Source of the DNA: an uncultured Blautia sp.
Lineage (GTDB): Bacteria; Bacillota; Clostridia; Lachnospirales; Lachnospiraceae
Length of the DNA: 64,000 nucleotides
Reading direction: 5' to 3'
NCBI GenBank assembly: GCA_937900135.1
Contig: CALCDJ010000068.1
Span: forward strand, 84,173-148,172
In this document: positions 18,348 to 26,583 of the stretch, piece after piece
Position numbering within the stretch: the first letter of the stretch is position 1
How the letters are laid out: every line of letters begins with the position of its first letter
The notes under the pieces: generated by a model
Seen by the model: the letters and a program-made list of their open reading frames with translations, nothing else
What the model was told of the DNA's origin: nothing
Database searches by the model: none
Made by a program: the position numbers and the translations under genes

Positions 18348-19887
18348 TATAGAAAGAAGAATCCATCGGGGCATGAGTCAAATGGCACCTGATGTATTCC
18401 AGAAGATAATGGCGGATACAGGACCGAAACTGGAATCAGAAGCCTGGCTTATGGAGGAAGACCATAAGAAAACCCGCAGCTTTTGGATGAGAGCCGCACA
18501 GACGGCAGCTGTTCTCGCCGCATGCTGTATGCTTCTTCTTGGAATTACTGTATATCAATTCTCCTTTAAAGTGGATTCCGTTGTGGAAATCGATGTGAAT
18601 CCAAGCCTGGAACTGCAGGTGAACCGCAGTGACCGGGTTGTCCGAGTAAACGCGTTAAACGCAGATGGGGTAAAGATTCTCGACGATTTAAGGGACGATC
18701 TGAACTACAGGAAACTGAATGTAGCAGTACAGATGCTGGTGGATACCATGGTTGTAGATGGATATCTGGATCAGGAGAAGAATTCTGTTCTGGTATCTGT
18801 GGATCATGGGGATGCAGAGAAATCTGCCAAGATACAGATGCTTGTAGCGGACAATGTCCGGGAAGCGCTGGGACAGGATGAGATTACGCCGGTTGTGTAC
18901 CATCAGTCCTATACTTTGGATTCCATTATAACAGAAATGTCAGAAAAGTATGAGATTTCACCGGGAAAGGCAGCTTTTATTCAGAAGCTCCTGATCAAAC
19001 GACCGGACCTTGACATGGATACTCTGGCGAGGATGACGATTTCTGAGATTACAGAACTTCTTTCACAGGAAGAGGTGGATGTCACAGAATACGTTGCCAG
19101 AAACAAAAAGCACACAGAATCCAAAGAAAAACCCACAGCAGATATCAGTGATAGAAATCTGTGGATGGCAAAAGCGGAAAGACTCTCCAAAGAAAGAGAA
19201 GAGTATACCTGGATAAAGAAAGAAGATGTCAGAGAGGAAGAACTGACAGCTCCGGAAACTTCCATTGTATTGCCTGATTCGGAAGAGAACCTGTCATCAG
19301 ATGGGGTTATCGTGGACGATAAATTGACAGGCGGATTCCAGACTGGTACAGATACAAATGGAACAGAACAGGAGAAGCCAGACCAGCTTCCCGACCCGGG
19401 TCAGGAAGAAAAACCTGACGGGGAATCCTCAGAAGATGAGGAACAGCCTGATATTGATAATGAAGAGGATGATCCAAATGGAAATGGACAGCTTGGTTCC
19501 GATGACGAAGAGCAGGAAACACAACCATGGGAAAACGTGGAAGGGATCCCTACAATCCTGCACACGCAGATCCAAAGTCTCAAAGACATCACAGACCGTT
19601 TGCTGATCTGTATTTCCGATTATCAGAAGCTGAAGGAAGAGCTGGGAGAACAGGAGGCATATGCAACCTGCGCCAGATATCTGGAAGAGGGTAAACTTGC
19701 ATATGATCAGGTATTCCAGACAGCAGAAGATATGCGTTCCTCTGGAGCCATTCAGGAGGCGTCTTATCAGCAGTGTCAGCGTCTTTTGACACAGGCGAAG
19801 GATCGACTGTTTATGGCAGAGAAGAGACTGCTTTTTCACAAACCGGAGGAAAAACCCAAAGGGATGATTTGCCCCGATGGTGAATAA
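18340..19887 (+). CDS. RsgI-like transmembrane anti-sigma factor
   Basis: 515 residues, GTG start with GGAAGGAG upstream. Residues 1-48 are cytoplasmic, 49-73 a single membrane helix, followed by the RsgI-type external domain beginning VEIDVNPSLELQVNRSDRVV. The Asn87-Pro88 bond in this motif is where B. subtilis and Clostridium RsgI cut themselves, preparing the protein for regulated proteolysis. Residues 300-410 are low-complexity and acidic (many E, D, P, G), followed by a helical C-terminus. It should sequester the overlapping ECF sigma factor and release it on an envelope signal. A terminator follows. Confidence 0.82.
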   Translation: MNDIERRIHRGMSQMAPDVFQKIMADTGPKLESEAWLMEEDHKKTRSFWMRAAQTAAVLAACCMLLLGITVYQFSFKVDSVVEIDVNPSLELQVNRSDRVVRVNALNADGVKILDDLRDDLNYRKLNVAVQMLVDTMVVDGYLDQEKNSVLVSVDHGDAEKSAKIQMLVADNVREALGQDEITPVVYHQSYTLDSIITEMSEKYEISPGKAAFIQKLLIKRPDLDMDTLARMTISEITELLSQEEVDVTEYVARNKKHTESKEKPTADISDRNLWMAKAERLSKEREEYTWIKKEDVREEELTAPETSIVLPDSEENLSSDGVIVDDKLTGGFQTGTDTNGTEQEKPDQLPDPGQEEKPDGESSEDEEQPDIDNEEDDPNGNGQLGSDDEEQETQPWENVEGIPTILHTQIQSLKDITDRLLICISDYQKLKEELGEQEAYATCARYLEEGKLAYDQVFQTAEDMRSSGAIQEASYQQCQRLLTQAKDRLFMAEKRLLFHKPEEKPKGMICPDGE

Positions 19888-19920
19888 TGGGACAAATCTA
19901 TGAAGGGAAAAAACCATACA

Positions 19921-19956
19921 TAAAGGGATGTTGCCAGGAGCAATGTCCCTTTTTGA
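19921..19956 (+). terminator. Terminator of the sigma/anti-sigma operon
   Basis: AAAGGGATGTTG pairs with CAATGTCCCTTT (G-U pairs) across a short loop, followed by TTTTTG, 34 bases after the anti-sigma stop. Confidence 0.75.
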
Positions 19957-20093
19957 TTGGCTTTTTTTGCATAAAAGGCAGAAAAAACCGAGAAATGGTT
20001 TGCATTTTTTTAAAAATGTGATACACTAACACATGAAATTGCGAAAGAGCGCAGATGTGCTCGGAAAATAATAAGAGAAATGAGGAAATTGCC

Positions 20094-21473
20094 ATGGCAC
20101 AGCTTTGGGGAGGCCGTTTTACCAAAGAAACGGATCAACTGGTATATAATTTTAATGCTTCCATTTCCTTTGACTGTAAATTTTATGAACAGGATATTCG
20201 TGGCAGCAAGGCCCATGTACAGATGCTGGCAAAGCAGCAGATCCTGACAGAAGAGGAGAAGGAAGCTATTTTGCAGGGTCTGGACGGAATTCTTGCAGAC
20301 GTGGAAAATGGAACACTGGAGATCACAGAGAAGTATGAGGACATTCATAGCTTTGTGGAAGCGAATCTTATTGATCGCATTGGAGATGCAGGAAAGAAAC
20401 TTCATACCGGAAGAAGCCGGAACGACCAGGTGGCATTGGATATGAAACTGTATGTGCGGGATGAAATGGATGCCATTGATGAGGAAGTAAAAAAACTTCT
20501 TCAGGCGCTTCTTACTATTATGGAAGCTCATGTACATACCTATATGCCTGGGTTTACACACCTGCAGAAAGCGCAGCCGGTGACTTTGGCTCATCATATT
20601 GGCGCTTATTTTGAAATGTTTCGGAGAGACAGAGGTCGTCTCTTTGATATCCGAAAAAGAATGAACACTTGTCCTCTTGGAGCAGGCGCGCTGGCTGGAA
20701 CTACGTATCCTCTTGATCGTGCATATACGGCAGAACTTCTTGGATTTGCGGAGCCGACCAGAAACAGTATGGATTCTGTATCAGACCGGGATTATGTGAT
20801 AGAGCTTTTGTCTGCCCTGTCTACGATTATGATGCACTTAAGCCGTTTCTGTGAGGAAATTATTCTCTGGAATTCCAATGAATATCGGTTTGTGGAAATC
20901 GATGACGCATACAGCACCGGCAGCAGCATTATGCCCCAGAAGAAGAATCCGGATATCGCAGAGCTTGTCCGTGGAAAGACAGGACGGGTATATGGAGCGC
21001 TGATGTCCCTTCTTACAACCATGAAGGGGATTCCTCTTGCGTACAACAAAGATATGCAGGAAGATAAAGAACTGACCTTTGATGCCATAGATACGGTGAA
21101 GGGCTGTCTGGCTCTGTTTACCGGAATGGTTTCTACCATGCAGTTCCAGGAAAAAAATATGGAGGCAAGTGCCAAAAACGGATTTACCAATGCCACAGAT
21201 GCGGCAGATTATCTGGTAAATCACGGAGTACCTTTCCGGGATGCCCATGGCATTGTGGGACAGCTGGTGCTGACCTGCATTGAGAAAGGAATTTCTCTGG
21301 ATGAGCTTTCCCTGGAGGAATATCAGGCGATTAGTCCGGTTTTTGAACAGGATATCTATGATGCCATCAGCATGCGTACCTGTGTGGAGAAACGAATGAC
21401 ATATGGAGCGCCAGGTCCGGAGATGATGGAACAGGTGATTCAGGAAAACAGAGAATATCTGGAAAAAAATTAA
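20094..21473 (+). CDS. argH: Argininosuccinate lyase
   Basis: About 459 residues. N-terminal QLWGGRFTKETDQLVYNFNAS, the HTGRSRNDQVALDM substrate loop and the superfamily signature GSSIMPQKKNPD with catalytic serine are all present. It cleaves argininosuccinate to arginine and fumarate, the last step of arginine synthesis. ATG 20094 follows GAGGAAA; the longer frame to 20055 is not supported. No argG adjoins. A TTTGCA/TACACT promoter-like pair lies about 70 bases upstream. Confidence 0.95.
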   Translation: MAQLWGGRFTKETDQLVYNFNASISFDCKFYEQDIRGSKAHVQMLAKQQILTEEEKEAILQGLDGILADVENGTLEITEKYEDIHSFVEANLIDRIGDAGKKLHTGRSRNDQVALDMKLYVRDEMDAIDEEVKKLLQALLTIMEAHVHTYMPGFTHLQKAQPVTLAHHIGAYFEMFRRDRGRLFDIRKRMNTCPLGAGALAGTTYPLDRAYTAELLGFAEPTRNSMDSVSDRDYVIELLSALSTIMMHLSRFCEEIILWNSNEYRFVEIDDAYSTGSSIMPQKKNPDIAELVRGKTGRVYGALMSLLTTMKGIPLAYNKDMQEDKELTFDAIDTVKGCLALFTGMVSTMQFQEKNMEASAKNGFTNATDAADYLVNHGVPFRDAHGIVGQLVLTCIEKGISLDELSLEEYQAISPVFEQDIYDAISMRTCVEKRMTYGAPGPEMMEQVIQENREYLEKN

Positions 21474-21578
21474 AAAAATACTTGCATTTTCAGAGAAACT
21501 GGTATAGTATTCATAAGAAAGACATATGTCCTCTATAGGAAGACATAAGAGATAGAAAAAGTGAGGAGAGATATTATT

Positions 21579-22664
21579 ATGAGCGAAAAATTAAGAGTTG
21601 GTATTTTGGGTGCTACCGGTATGGTAGGACAGAGATTTATTTCTCTTTTGGAAAATCATCCATGGTTTGAGGTGGTTACCCTTGCAGCCAGTGCAAGAAG
21701 CGCAGGTAAGACCTATGAAGATGCAGTAGGAAACCGTTGGAAAATGGATACTCCTATGCCGGAAGCTGTGAAGAAGCTGGTTGTGATGAATGTCAATGAA
21801 GTAGAGAAGGTTGCAGCAACCGTTGACTTTGTATTCTCTGCAGTTGATATGTCCAAGGAAGAGATCCAGGCAATTGAAGAAGAATATGCTAAGACAGAAA
21901 CACCTGTTGTTTCCAATAACAGTGCTCATAGATGGACACCGGATGTTCCTATGGTAGTGCCGGAAATCAATCCGGAACACTTTGATGTGATTCAGTTCCA
22001 GAAGAAACGTCTGGGAACCACCAGAGGTTTTATTGCAGTAAAACCAAACTGTTCCATTCAGAGTTATGCACCGGTACTTACTGCATGGAAGGAATTTGAG
22101 CCATACGAAGTAGTTGCTACTACTTACCAGGCAATTTCCGGAGCAGGAAAGACCTTCAAGGAATGGCCGGAAATGGAACACAATATCATTCCTTACATTG
22201 GCGGAGAAGAAGAGAAGAGCGAAAAAGAACCGTTAAGACTGTGGGGCAAGATCGAGGATGGTGTGATCGTACCGGCAACAGAGCCAGTGATCACCTGCCA
22301 GTGTATCCGTGTTCCTGTATTAAACGGACATACAGCAGCTGTATTTGTAAAATTCCGCAAAAAACCAACCAAAGAACAGCTGATTCAGGCATTAAAAGAA
22401 TTCCGTGGCGTTCCCCAGGAACTGGAACTTCCAAGCGCTCCGAAGCAGTTCATCCAGTATCTGGAAGAAGACAACCGTCCACAGGTAACTGAGGATGTCA
22501 ACTACGAAAGAGGAATGGGCGTATCCATTGGACGTCTTCGTGAAGATACCGTATATGACTTTAAATTTGTAGGTCTGTCTCACAACACAGTCAGAGGCGC
22601 TGCAGGCGGTGCTGTTCTTTGCGCAGAGACCTTAAAGGCAAAAGGCTACATTACCAAAAAATAA
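21579..22664 (+). CDS. asd: Aspartate-semialdehyde dehydrogenase
   Basis: About 361 residues. The NADP-binding GILGATGMVGQRF is at residues 8-20 and the active cysteine lies in KPNCSIQSY. The sequence is of the fungal/archaeal class (for example LGTTRGFIAVKPNCS and VPEINPEH), not the E. coli class, which is common in Clostridia. It makes aspartate semialdehyde for lysine, threonine and methionine. GAGGAGAG precedes the ATG, a TTGCAT...TAGTAT promoter lies at 21482-21510, and a strong terminator follows. Confidence 0.94.
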   Translation: MSEKLRVGILGATGMVGQRFISLLENHPWFEVVTLAASARSAGKTYEDAVGNRWKMDTPMPEAVKKLVVMNVNEVEKVAATVDFVFSAVDMSKEEIQAIEEEYAKTETPVVSNNSAHRWTPDVPMVVPEINPEHFDVIQFQKKRLGTTRGFIAVKPNCSIQSYAPVLTAWKEFEPYEVVATTYQAISGAGKTFKEWPEMEHNIIPYIGGEEEKSEKEPLRLWGKIEDGVIVPATEPVITCQCIRVPVLNGHTAAVFVKFRKKPTKEQLIQALKEFRGVPQELELPSAPKQFIQYLEEDNRPQVTEDVNYERGMGVSIGRLREDTVYDFKFVGLSHNTVRGAAGGAVLCAETLKAKGYITKK

Positions 22665-22675
22665 ATAGACCAAAG

Positions 22676-22724
22676 AAACCCCAAAAAAGGATTGTCTTTT
22701 ATGACAGTCCTTTTTTGGGGTTTT
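22676..22724 (+). terminator. Strong terminator after asd
   Basis: AAACCCCAAAAAAGGATTGTC pairs almost perfectly with GACAGTCCTTTTTTGGGGTTT around TTTTAT; the T-rich arm serves as the U run. Confidence 0.9.
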
Positions 22725-22790
22725 GATTCATCCATCGTACGAAGATATATAAATTTATCAGAATCGATTTATCAGAACTTTTTCATATTT

Positions 22791-22846
22791 ACCTATTGAC
22801 ACAGTAGGTAAGTTGAAATATAATCATACCAACCTAAATGGTAGGT
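22791..22846 (+). promoter_or_regulatory. Consensus promoter with overlapping inverted-repeat operators
   Basis: TTGACA (22796-22801), a 17-base spacer and TATAAT (22819-22824) are a perfect sigma-70 promoter. ACCTA-n9-TAGGT (22791-22809) overlaps the -35 box and a second ACCTA-n5-TAGGT (22832-22846) covers the expected start site. Repression by the Rrf2 protein encoded at the end of the operon is the simplest reading. The rest of the 325-base gap after asd holds the asd terminator and the leader ORF. Confidence 0.7.
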
Positions 22847-22868
22847 GAAATATATAATAAGGAAGGTA

Positions 22869-22940
22869 ATGGCGATGGAATTCTTTTTTGAAAAGCTCGT
22901 TAGAGCAAACTTTCGTTTTGGCCGAATGTGTTTTATGTAA
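22869..22940 (+). CDS. Putative leader peptide of the metY-cysK operon
   Basis: A 23-codon frame starting ATGGCGATGGAA behind GGAAGG. It encodes an aromatic and basic peptide that ends R-M-C-F-M just before TAA, so methionine and cysteine codons crowd the end, as expected if ribosome stalling on these amino acids controls the downstream genes. It lies between a consensus promoter and metY, ending 49 bases before its start. No clear attenuator hairpin with a T run follows, so control could act on translation or processing instead. It might also be a small protein in its own right. Confidence 0.5.
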   Translation: MAMEFFFEKLVRANFRFGRMCFM

Positions 22941-22989
22941 ATGATAACAATGAAACATCATAATTCTATAACGAAAGGAATAAAAGACT

Positions 22990-24279
22990 ATGAGTAATTA
23001 CAAATTTGAAACACTTCAACTGCACGTTGGTCAGGAAACCCCAGATTCTGCAACGGATGCGCGGGCAGTGCCGATTTATGCCACTACCTCCTATGTATTT
23101 CAGAACTGCGTTCACGCTGCTGCCCGATTCGGCCTTCAGGATGCGGGCAACATTTATGGCCGTCTTACCAATTCCACACAGGATGTGTTGGAACAGCGGA
23201 TTTCCGCTTTGGAAGGAGGCGTTGCTGCACTGGCCTTATCTTCTGGTGCGGCCGCTATCACTTACACGATTGAAGCATTAGCCCAAAATGGTGGACACAT
23301 CGTAGCCCAGAAGACAATTTACGGCGGCAGTTATAATCTGCTGGCGCATACACTGCCAAACTTCGGTATTACCGCGAGCTTTGTCAATATCCGTGATCTG
23401 AACGAAGTGGAATGTGCCATTCAGTCAAATACGCGGGCCATTTACATTGAAACACTGGGCAATCCGAATAGCGATATTCCTGATGTAGATTCCCTGGCGG
23501 AACTGGCACACCGCCATGGTCTGCCGTTGGTTGTGGATAACACCTTCGGCACGCCTTATTTGATCCGTCCTATTGAACATGGTGCGGATATCGTTGTTCA
23601 CTCTGCCACCAAGTTTCTTGGCGGGCATGGAACAACGCTTGGCGGCATCATTGTAGACTCCGGCAAGTTTGACTGGGCGGCTTCCGGCAATTATCCCGCG
23701 ATTGCTGCGCCCAACCCCAGCTATCATGGAACATCCTTTGTTCAGGCAGCTGGATCGGCCGCTTTTGTCACATACATTCAGGCTATCCTGCTGCGGGATA
23801 CGGGCGCTTGCATTTCCCCCTTTGCTGCTTTTCTCCTTTTGCAAGGGGTGGAGACCCTGTCTCTGCGCGTAGAACGCCATGTAGAGAATACCAAAAAGGT
23901 CATTGCTTTTTTAGCTGACCACCCACAGGTAGAGCGGGTTAACCATCCGTCTTTGCCGGAACATCCCGACCACCTGTTGTATCAGAAATATTTTCCAAAC
24001 GGTGGCGGTTCCATTTTCACCTTTGACATCAAAGGTGGACAGAACGAGGCTTATCGGTTTATTGATAGTCTGAAGATTTTTTCTCTGCTTGCCAATGTTG
24101 CCGATGTGAAAAGTTTGGTGATCCATCCGGCAACTACCACCCATAGCCAACTTACGGAGAAAGAGTTGACAGCTCAAGGCATCAAACCGAATACGATTCG
24201 TTTTTCTATTGGTACAGAGCACATTGATGATATTATTGCAGACCTGCAAAATGGTTTTGAAGAAATTAGAGAGGTGTAA
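22990..24279 (+). CDS. metY: O-acetylhomoserine sulfhydrylase (MetY-type PLP enzyme)
   Basis: 429 residues of the Cys/Met-metabolism PLP family. The PLP lysine is K208 in VHSATKFLGGHG; TFQTLQLHVGQ-like (FETLQLHVGQETPDS) and PIYATTSYVF N-terminal motifs and the length favour O-acetylhomoserine/O-acetylserine sulfhydrylase over cystathionine lyase. It makes homocysteine from O-acetylhomoserine and sulfide. Codon choice (GGC, GCC, CGG more common) differs from the GGA-rich neighbours, a hint of a different history. cysK starts four bases after its stop. Confidence 0.9.
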   Translation: MSNYKFETLQLHVGQETPDSATDARAVPIYATTSYVFQNCVHAAARFGLQDAGNIYGRLTNSTQDVLEQRISALEGGVAALALSSGAAAITYTIEALAQNGGHIVAQKTIYGGSYNLLAHTLPNFGITASFVNIRDLNEVECAIQSNTRAIYIETLGNPNSDIPDVDSLAELAHRHGLPLVVDNTFGTPYLIRPIEHGADIVVHSATKFLGGHGTTLGGIIVDSGKFDWAASGNYPAIAAPNPSYHGTSFVQAAGSAAFVTYIQAILLRDTGACISPFAAFLLLQGVETLSLRVERHVENTKKVIAFLADHPQVERVNHPSLPEHPDHLLYQKYFPNGGGSIFTFDIKGGQNEAYRFIDSLKIFSLLANVADVKSLVIHPATTTHSQLTEKELTAQGIKPNTIRFSIGTEHIDDIIADLQNGFEEIREV

Positions 24280-24282
24280 AAA

Positions 24283-25215
24283 ATGAGCCATATTTATACA
24301 TCTGCTGACCAACTCATTGGAAAGACGCCGCTTTTGGAGTTGACTCACATTGAGAGAATGCATCAGCTAAAGGCCCGTATTCTTGTAAAACTGGAATACT
24401 TTAATCCTGCCGGATCTGTTAAAGATCGCATTGCAAAGGCGATGATTGATGATGCGGAGCGTTCCGGTCGATTGAAAGCTGGCTCAGTTATTATTGAACC
24501 TACTTCCGGCAATACGGGAATTGGGCTTGCTTCTGTAGCAGCTGCCAGAGGCTACCGAATTATCCTCGTTATGCCGGAAACCATGTCTGTAGAACGACGC
24601 CAGCTTATGAAAGCTTATGGTGCAGAAATTGTACTGACAGAGGGGACAAAAGGCATGAAAGGGGCTATTGCAAAGGCACAAGAACTGGCAGAGAAAATGC
24701 CAGACAGCTTTCTCCCAGGGCAGTTTGTAAATCCATCCAATCCGAGGGTGCACAGGGAAACTACTGGTCCGGAAATTTTTGGAGATACGGATGGAAAGAT
24801 TGATATTTTTGTTGCCGGCGTAGGAACTGGCGGAACAATCACCGGCGTGGGTGAATATTTAAAGATGCAAAAGCCGAGTGTACAAATTATTGCGGTAGAA
24901 CCGGCATCTTCTGCCGTATTGTCTACAGGAATCTCTGGAACACACAAAATTCAGGGAATTGGCGCAGGCTTCATTCCAGATGTGCTAAATACAAAAATAT
25001 ACGACGAGATTATTCCGGTGGAAGATAAATATGCTTTTGCGACAGGAAATCTGATCGGTAAACAGGAAGGAATTCTTGTGGGTATATCCTCCGGTGCCGC
25101 TGTGTGGGCTGCAATCGAGGTTGCAAAACGGCAGGAAAATGAAGGGAAAACGATTGTTGCTCTTTTGCCAGATACAGGAGACAGATACCCGTCTACGCCG
25201 CTCTTTGCAGATTGA
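24283..25215 (+). CDS. cysK: Cysteine synthase A
   Basis: 310 residues. The PLP lysine is K47 in NPAGSVKDRIAKAM, the substrate loop is PTSGNTGIGLA and the phosphate site is VAGVGTGGTITGVGEYL. It makes cysteine from O-acetylserine and sulfide. Second gene of the metY-cysK-rrf2 set; GAGGTG just upstream of the ATG lies inside the metY stop region. Confidence 0.95.
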   Translation: MSHIYTSADQLIGKTPLLELTHIERMHQLKARILVKLEYFNPAGSVKDRIAKAMIDDAERSGRLKAGSVIIEPTSGNTGIGLASVAAARGYRIILVMPETMSVERRQLMKAYGAEIVLTEGTKGMKGAIAKAQELAEKMPDSFLPGQFVNPSNPRVHRETTGPEIFGDTDGKIDIFVAGVGTGGTITGVGEYLKMQKPSVQIIAVEPASSAVLSTGISGTHKIQGIGAGFIPDVLNTKIYDEIIPVEDKYAFATGNLIGKQEGILVGISSGAAVWAAIEVAKRQENEGKTIVALLPDTGDRYPSTPLFAD

Positions 25216-25307
25216 TATCTACATTTCAAAGCAAAGCTATGGTTGAATTACATACCGTTTCTGTAGTAAAATAAGGAAAAATAAATGAATCGAGGTGTCT
25301 TACGGTA

Positions 25308-25742
25308 ATGATTTCAACAAGAGGCAGATATGCTCTTCGGGTTATAATTGATCTTGCAGAACACATGGATAATGGATATATTCCTATGAAAGAGGTTGCT
25401 GAACGGCAGGGGATCTCTTTGAAATATTTGGAGAGAATTATGCCCGCTTTATCAAAAAGTAACCTTGTAGAAGGTGTCCATGGAAAAGGCGGTGGATATC
25501 GTTTAAGCAGGCGGCCAGAAGACTATACAGCAGGTGAAATATTGCGTTTAGTGGAAGGTGATCTTGCACCTGTGGCGTGCCTTGGGTGTAACGCAAAACC
25601 TTGCAGTAAGAGAGCTAACTGTAAGACCATTTCTTTGTGGGAGAAGTATTATGATATAACGAATGAATATTTTGATAGTGTCACAATCGCAGATCTCTTA
25701 TGTAAGAAATCGACACAGGACAAATCAGGTAATAAAAATTGA
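25308..25742 (+). CDS. Rrf2-family transcriptional regulator
   Basis: 144 residues: an N-terminal winged helix (STRGRYALRVIIDLAEH, then ISLKYLERIMPALSKSNLVEGVHGKGGGYRL) and a cysteine cluster, C91-x2-C94-x4-C99-x5-C105. The last three are spaced almost like the Fe-S ligands of IscR, so it may sense Fe-S status, cysteine or redox state rather than act purely like CymR of B. subtilis. Being next to metY and cysK, it most likely represses this operon at the inverted repeats near 22791-22846. Confidence 0.88.
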   Translation: MISTRGRYALRVIIDLAEHMDNGYIPMKEVAERQGISLKYLERIMPALSKSNLVEGVHGKGGGYRLSRRPEDYTAGEILRLVEGDLAPVACLGCNAKPCSKRANCKTISLWEKYYDITNEYFDSVTIADLLCKKSTQDKSGNKN

Positions 25743-25771
25743 AATTGTAAAAGAGCCAGACGCAAAGATAC

Positions 25772-25819
25772 AGAGCCGATGATTGGTGAACAGCCACTAA
25801 TCATCGGTTCTCTTTTTTA
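25772..25819 (+). terminator. Terminator of the metY-cysK-rrf2 operon
   Basis: GAGCCGATGATTGGTG pairs with CACTAATCATCGGTTCTC around AACAGC, followed by TTTTTTA. Confidence 0.88.
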
Positions 25820-25891
25820 TTGGGAGTGCACATTTATGAAAACTATTGGTGTTTTTGAGAACGTCAAATATAAGGATAAGAGGGGATAGAT

Positions 25892-25920
25892 TTTACAGCT
25901 TCTATGTTTTATGATAAAAT
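25892..25920 (+). promoter_or_regulatory. Promoter of mobA-moeA
   Basis: TTTACA, a 17-base spacer and TAAAAT, ending 51 bases before mobA. Confidence 0.6.
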
Positions 25921-25971
25921 AGAAAAAATACAGAAATTGTTTTATAAACAGGAATAGGCAGGAGATGTTAT

Positions 25972-26583
25972 ATGACAGAGAAAAAGGTACAAAGCCAGTA
26001 TTCCTTTCTTCTTCTTGCCGGCGGAAAAAGCAGCCGTATGGGAAAAGACAAAGGAGAACTGACCTTTCATGGAAAAAGTTTTCTTGCCTGTCAGTTGGAA
26101 AAAGCAAAAAGACTGGGAATGGAAGCATGTTATCTTTCCGGTCATGCCTGGAAGGAGACCGGCGTACATGTGGTTGCAGATCGTTTTTTGAATCGTGGGC
26201 CTTTGGGAGGAATTCATGCATGTATGAAGGAAATGAAGACCCCTTACTGTCTGGTGCTTCCCGTGGATGTACCCCAGCTTCCGGTGGAGGCGCTGGAATC
26301 GCTTCTATTGTTTCATATGAAGAAGGATTCTTATTCCCGGCTGCCCCTTTTGCTTTCCCATGGAGAACGGGTGGAGCCTCTTATGGGAATCTATCCGGTA
26401 GAAATGGCAGAAAAAATCGAAGAACTGATCCTGGAACATTCCCTCCCGGTCTTTCAGGCGCTGGATGTATGGGGGTATGAGACATTTCCAGTGAATCTTT
26501 CTTCCTGGGAAACAGAAAATATCAATACGCCTGAGGATTATCAAAAGCTTTTGGAATTTGAGAAAAGAGGAACAGAACAATGA
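25972..26583 (+). CDS. mobA: Molybdenum cofactor guanylyltransferase MobA
   Basis: 203 residues. The nucleotidyltransferase signature LLAGGKSSRMGKDKG is at residues 14-28, followed by GPLGGIHACM and the metal site LPVDVPQLP. It adds GMP to molybdopterin to make the bis-MGD cofactor that formate dehydrogenase needs. Its stop overlaps the moeA start (ATGA), and fdhF is the next transcription unit, so it serves the selenoenzyme downstream. Confidence 0.9.
   Translation: MTEKKVQSQYSFLLLAGGKSSRMGKDKGELTFHGKSFLACQLEKAKRLGMEACYLSGHAWKETGVHVVADRFLNRGPLGGIHACMKEMKTPYCLVLPVDVPQLPVEALESLLLFHMKKDSYSRLPLLLSHGERVEPLMGIYPVEMAEKIEELILEHSLPVFQALDVWGYETFPVNLSSWETENINTPEDYQKLLEFEKRGTEQ

Noticed and set aside
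25743..25971. T-box or other riboswitch before mobA
   Set aside because: The gap holds only the upstream terminator and a simple promoter; no T-box or Moco RNA motif can be drawn by eye.
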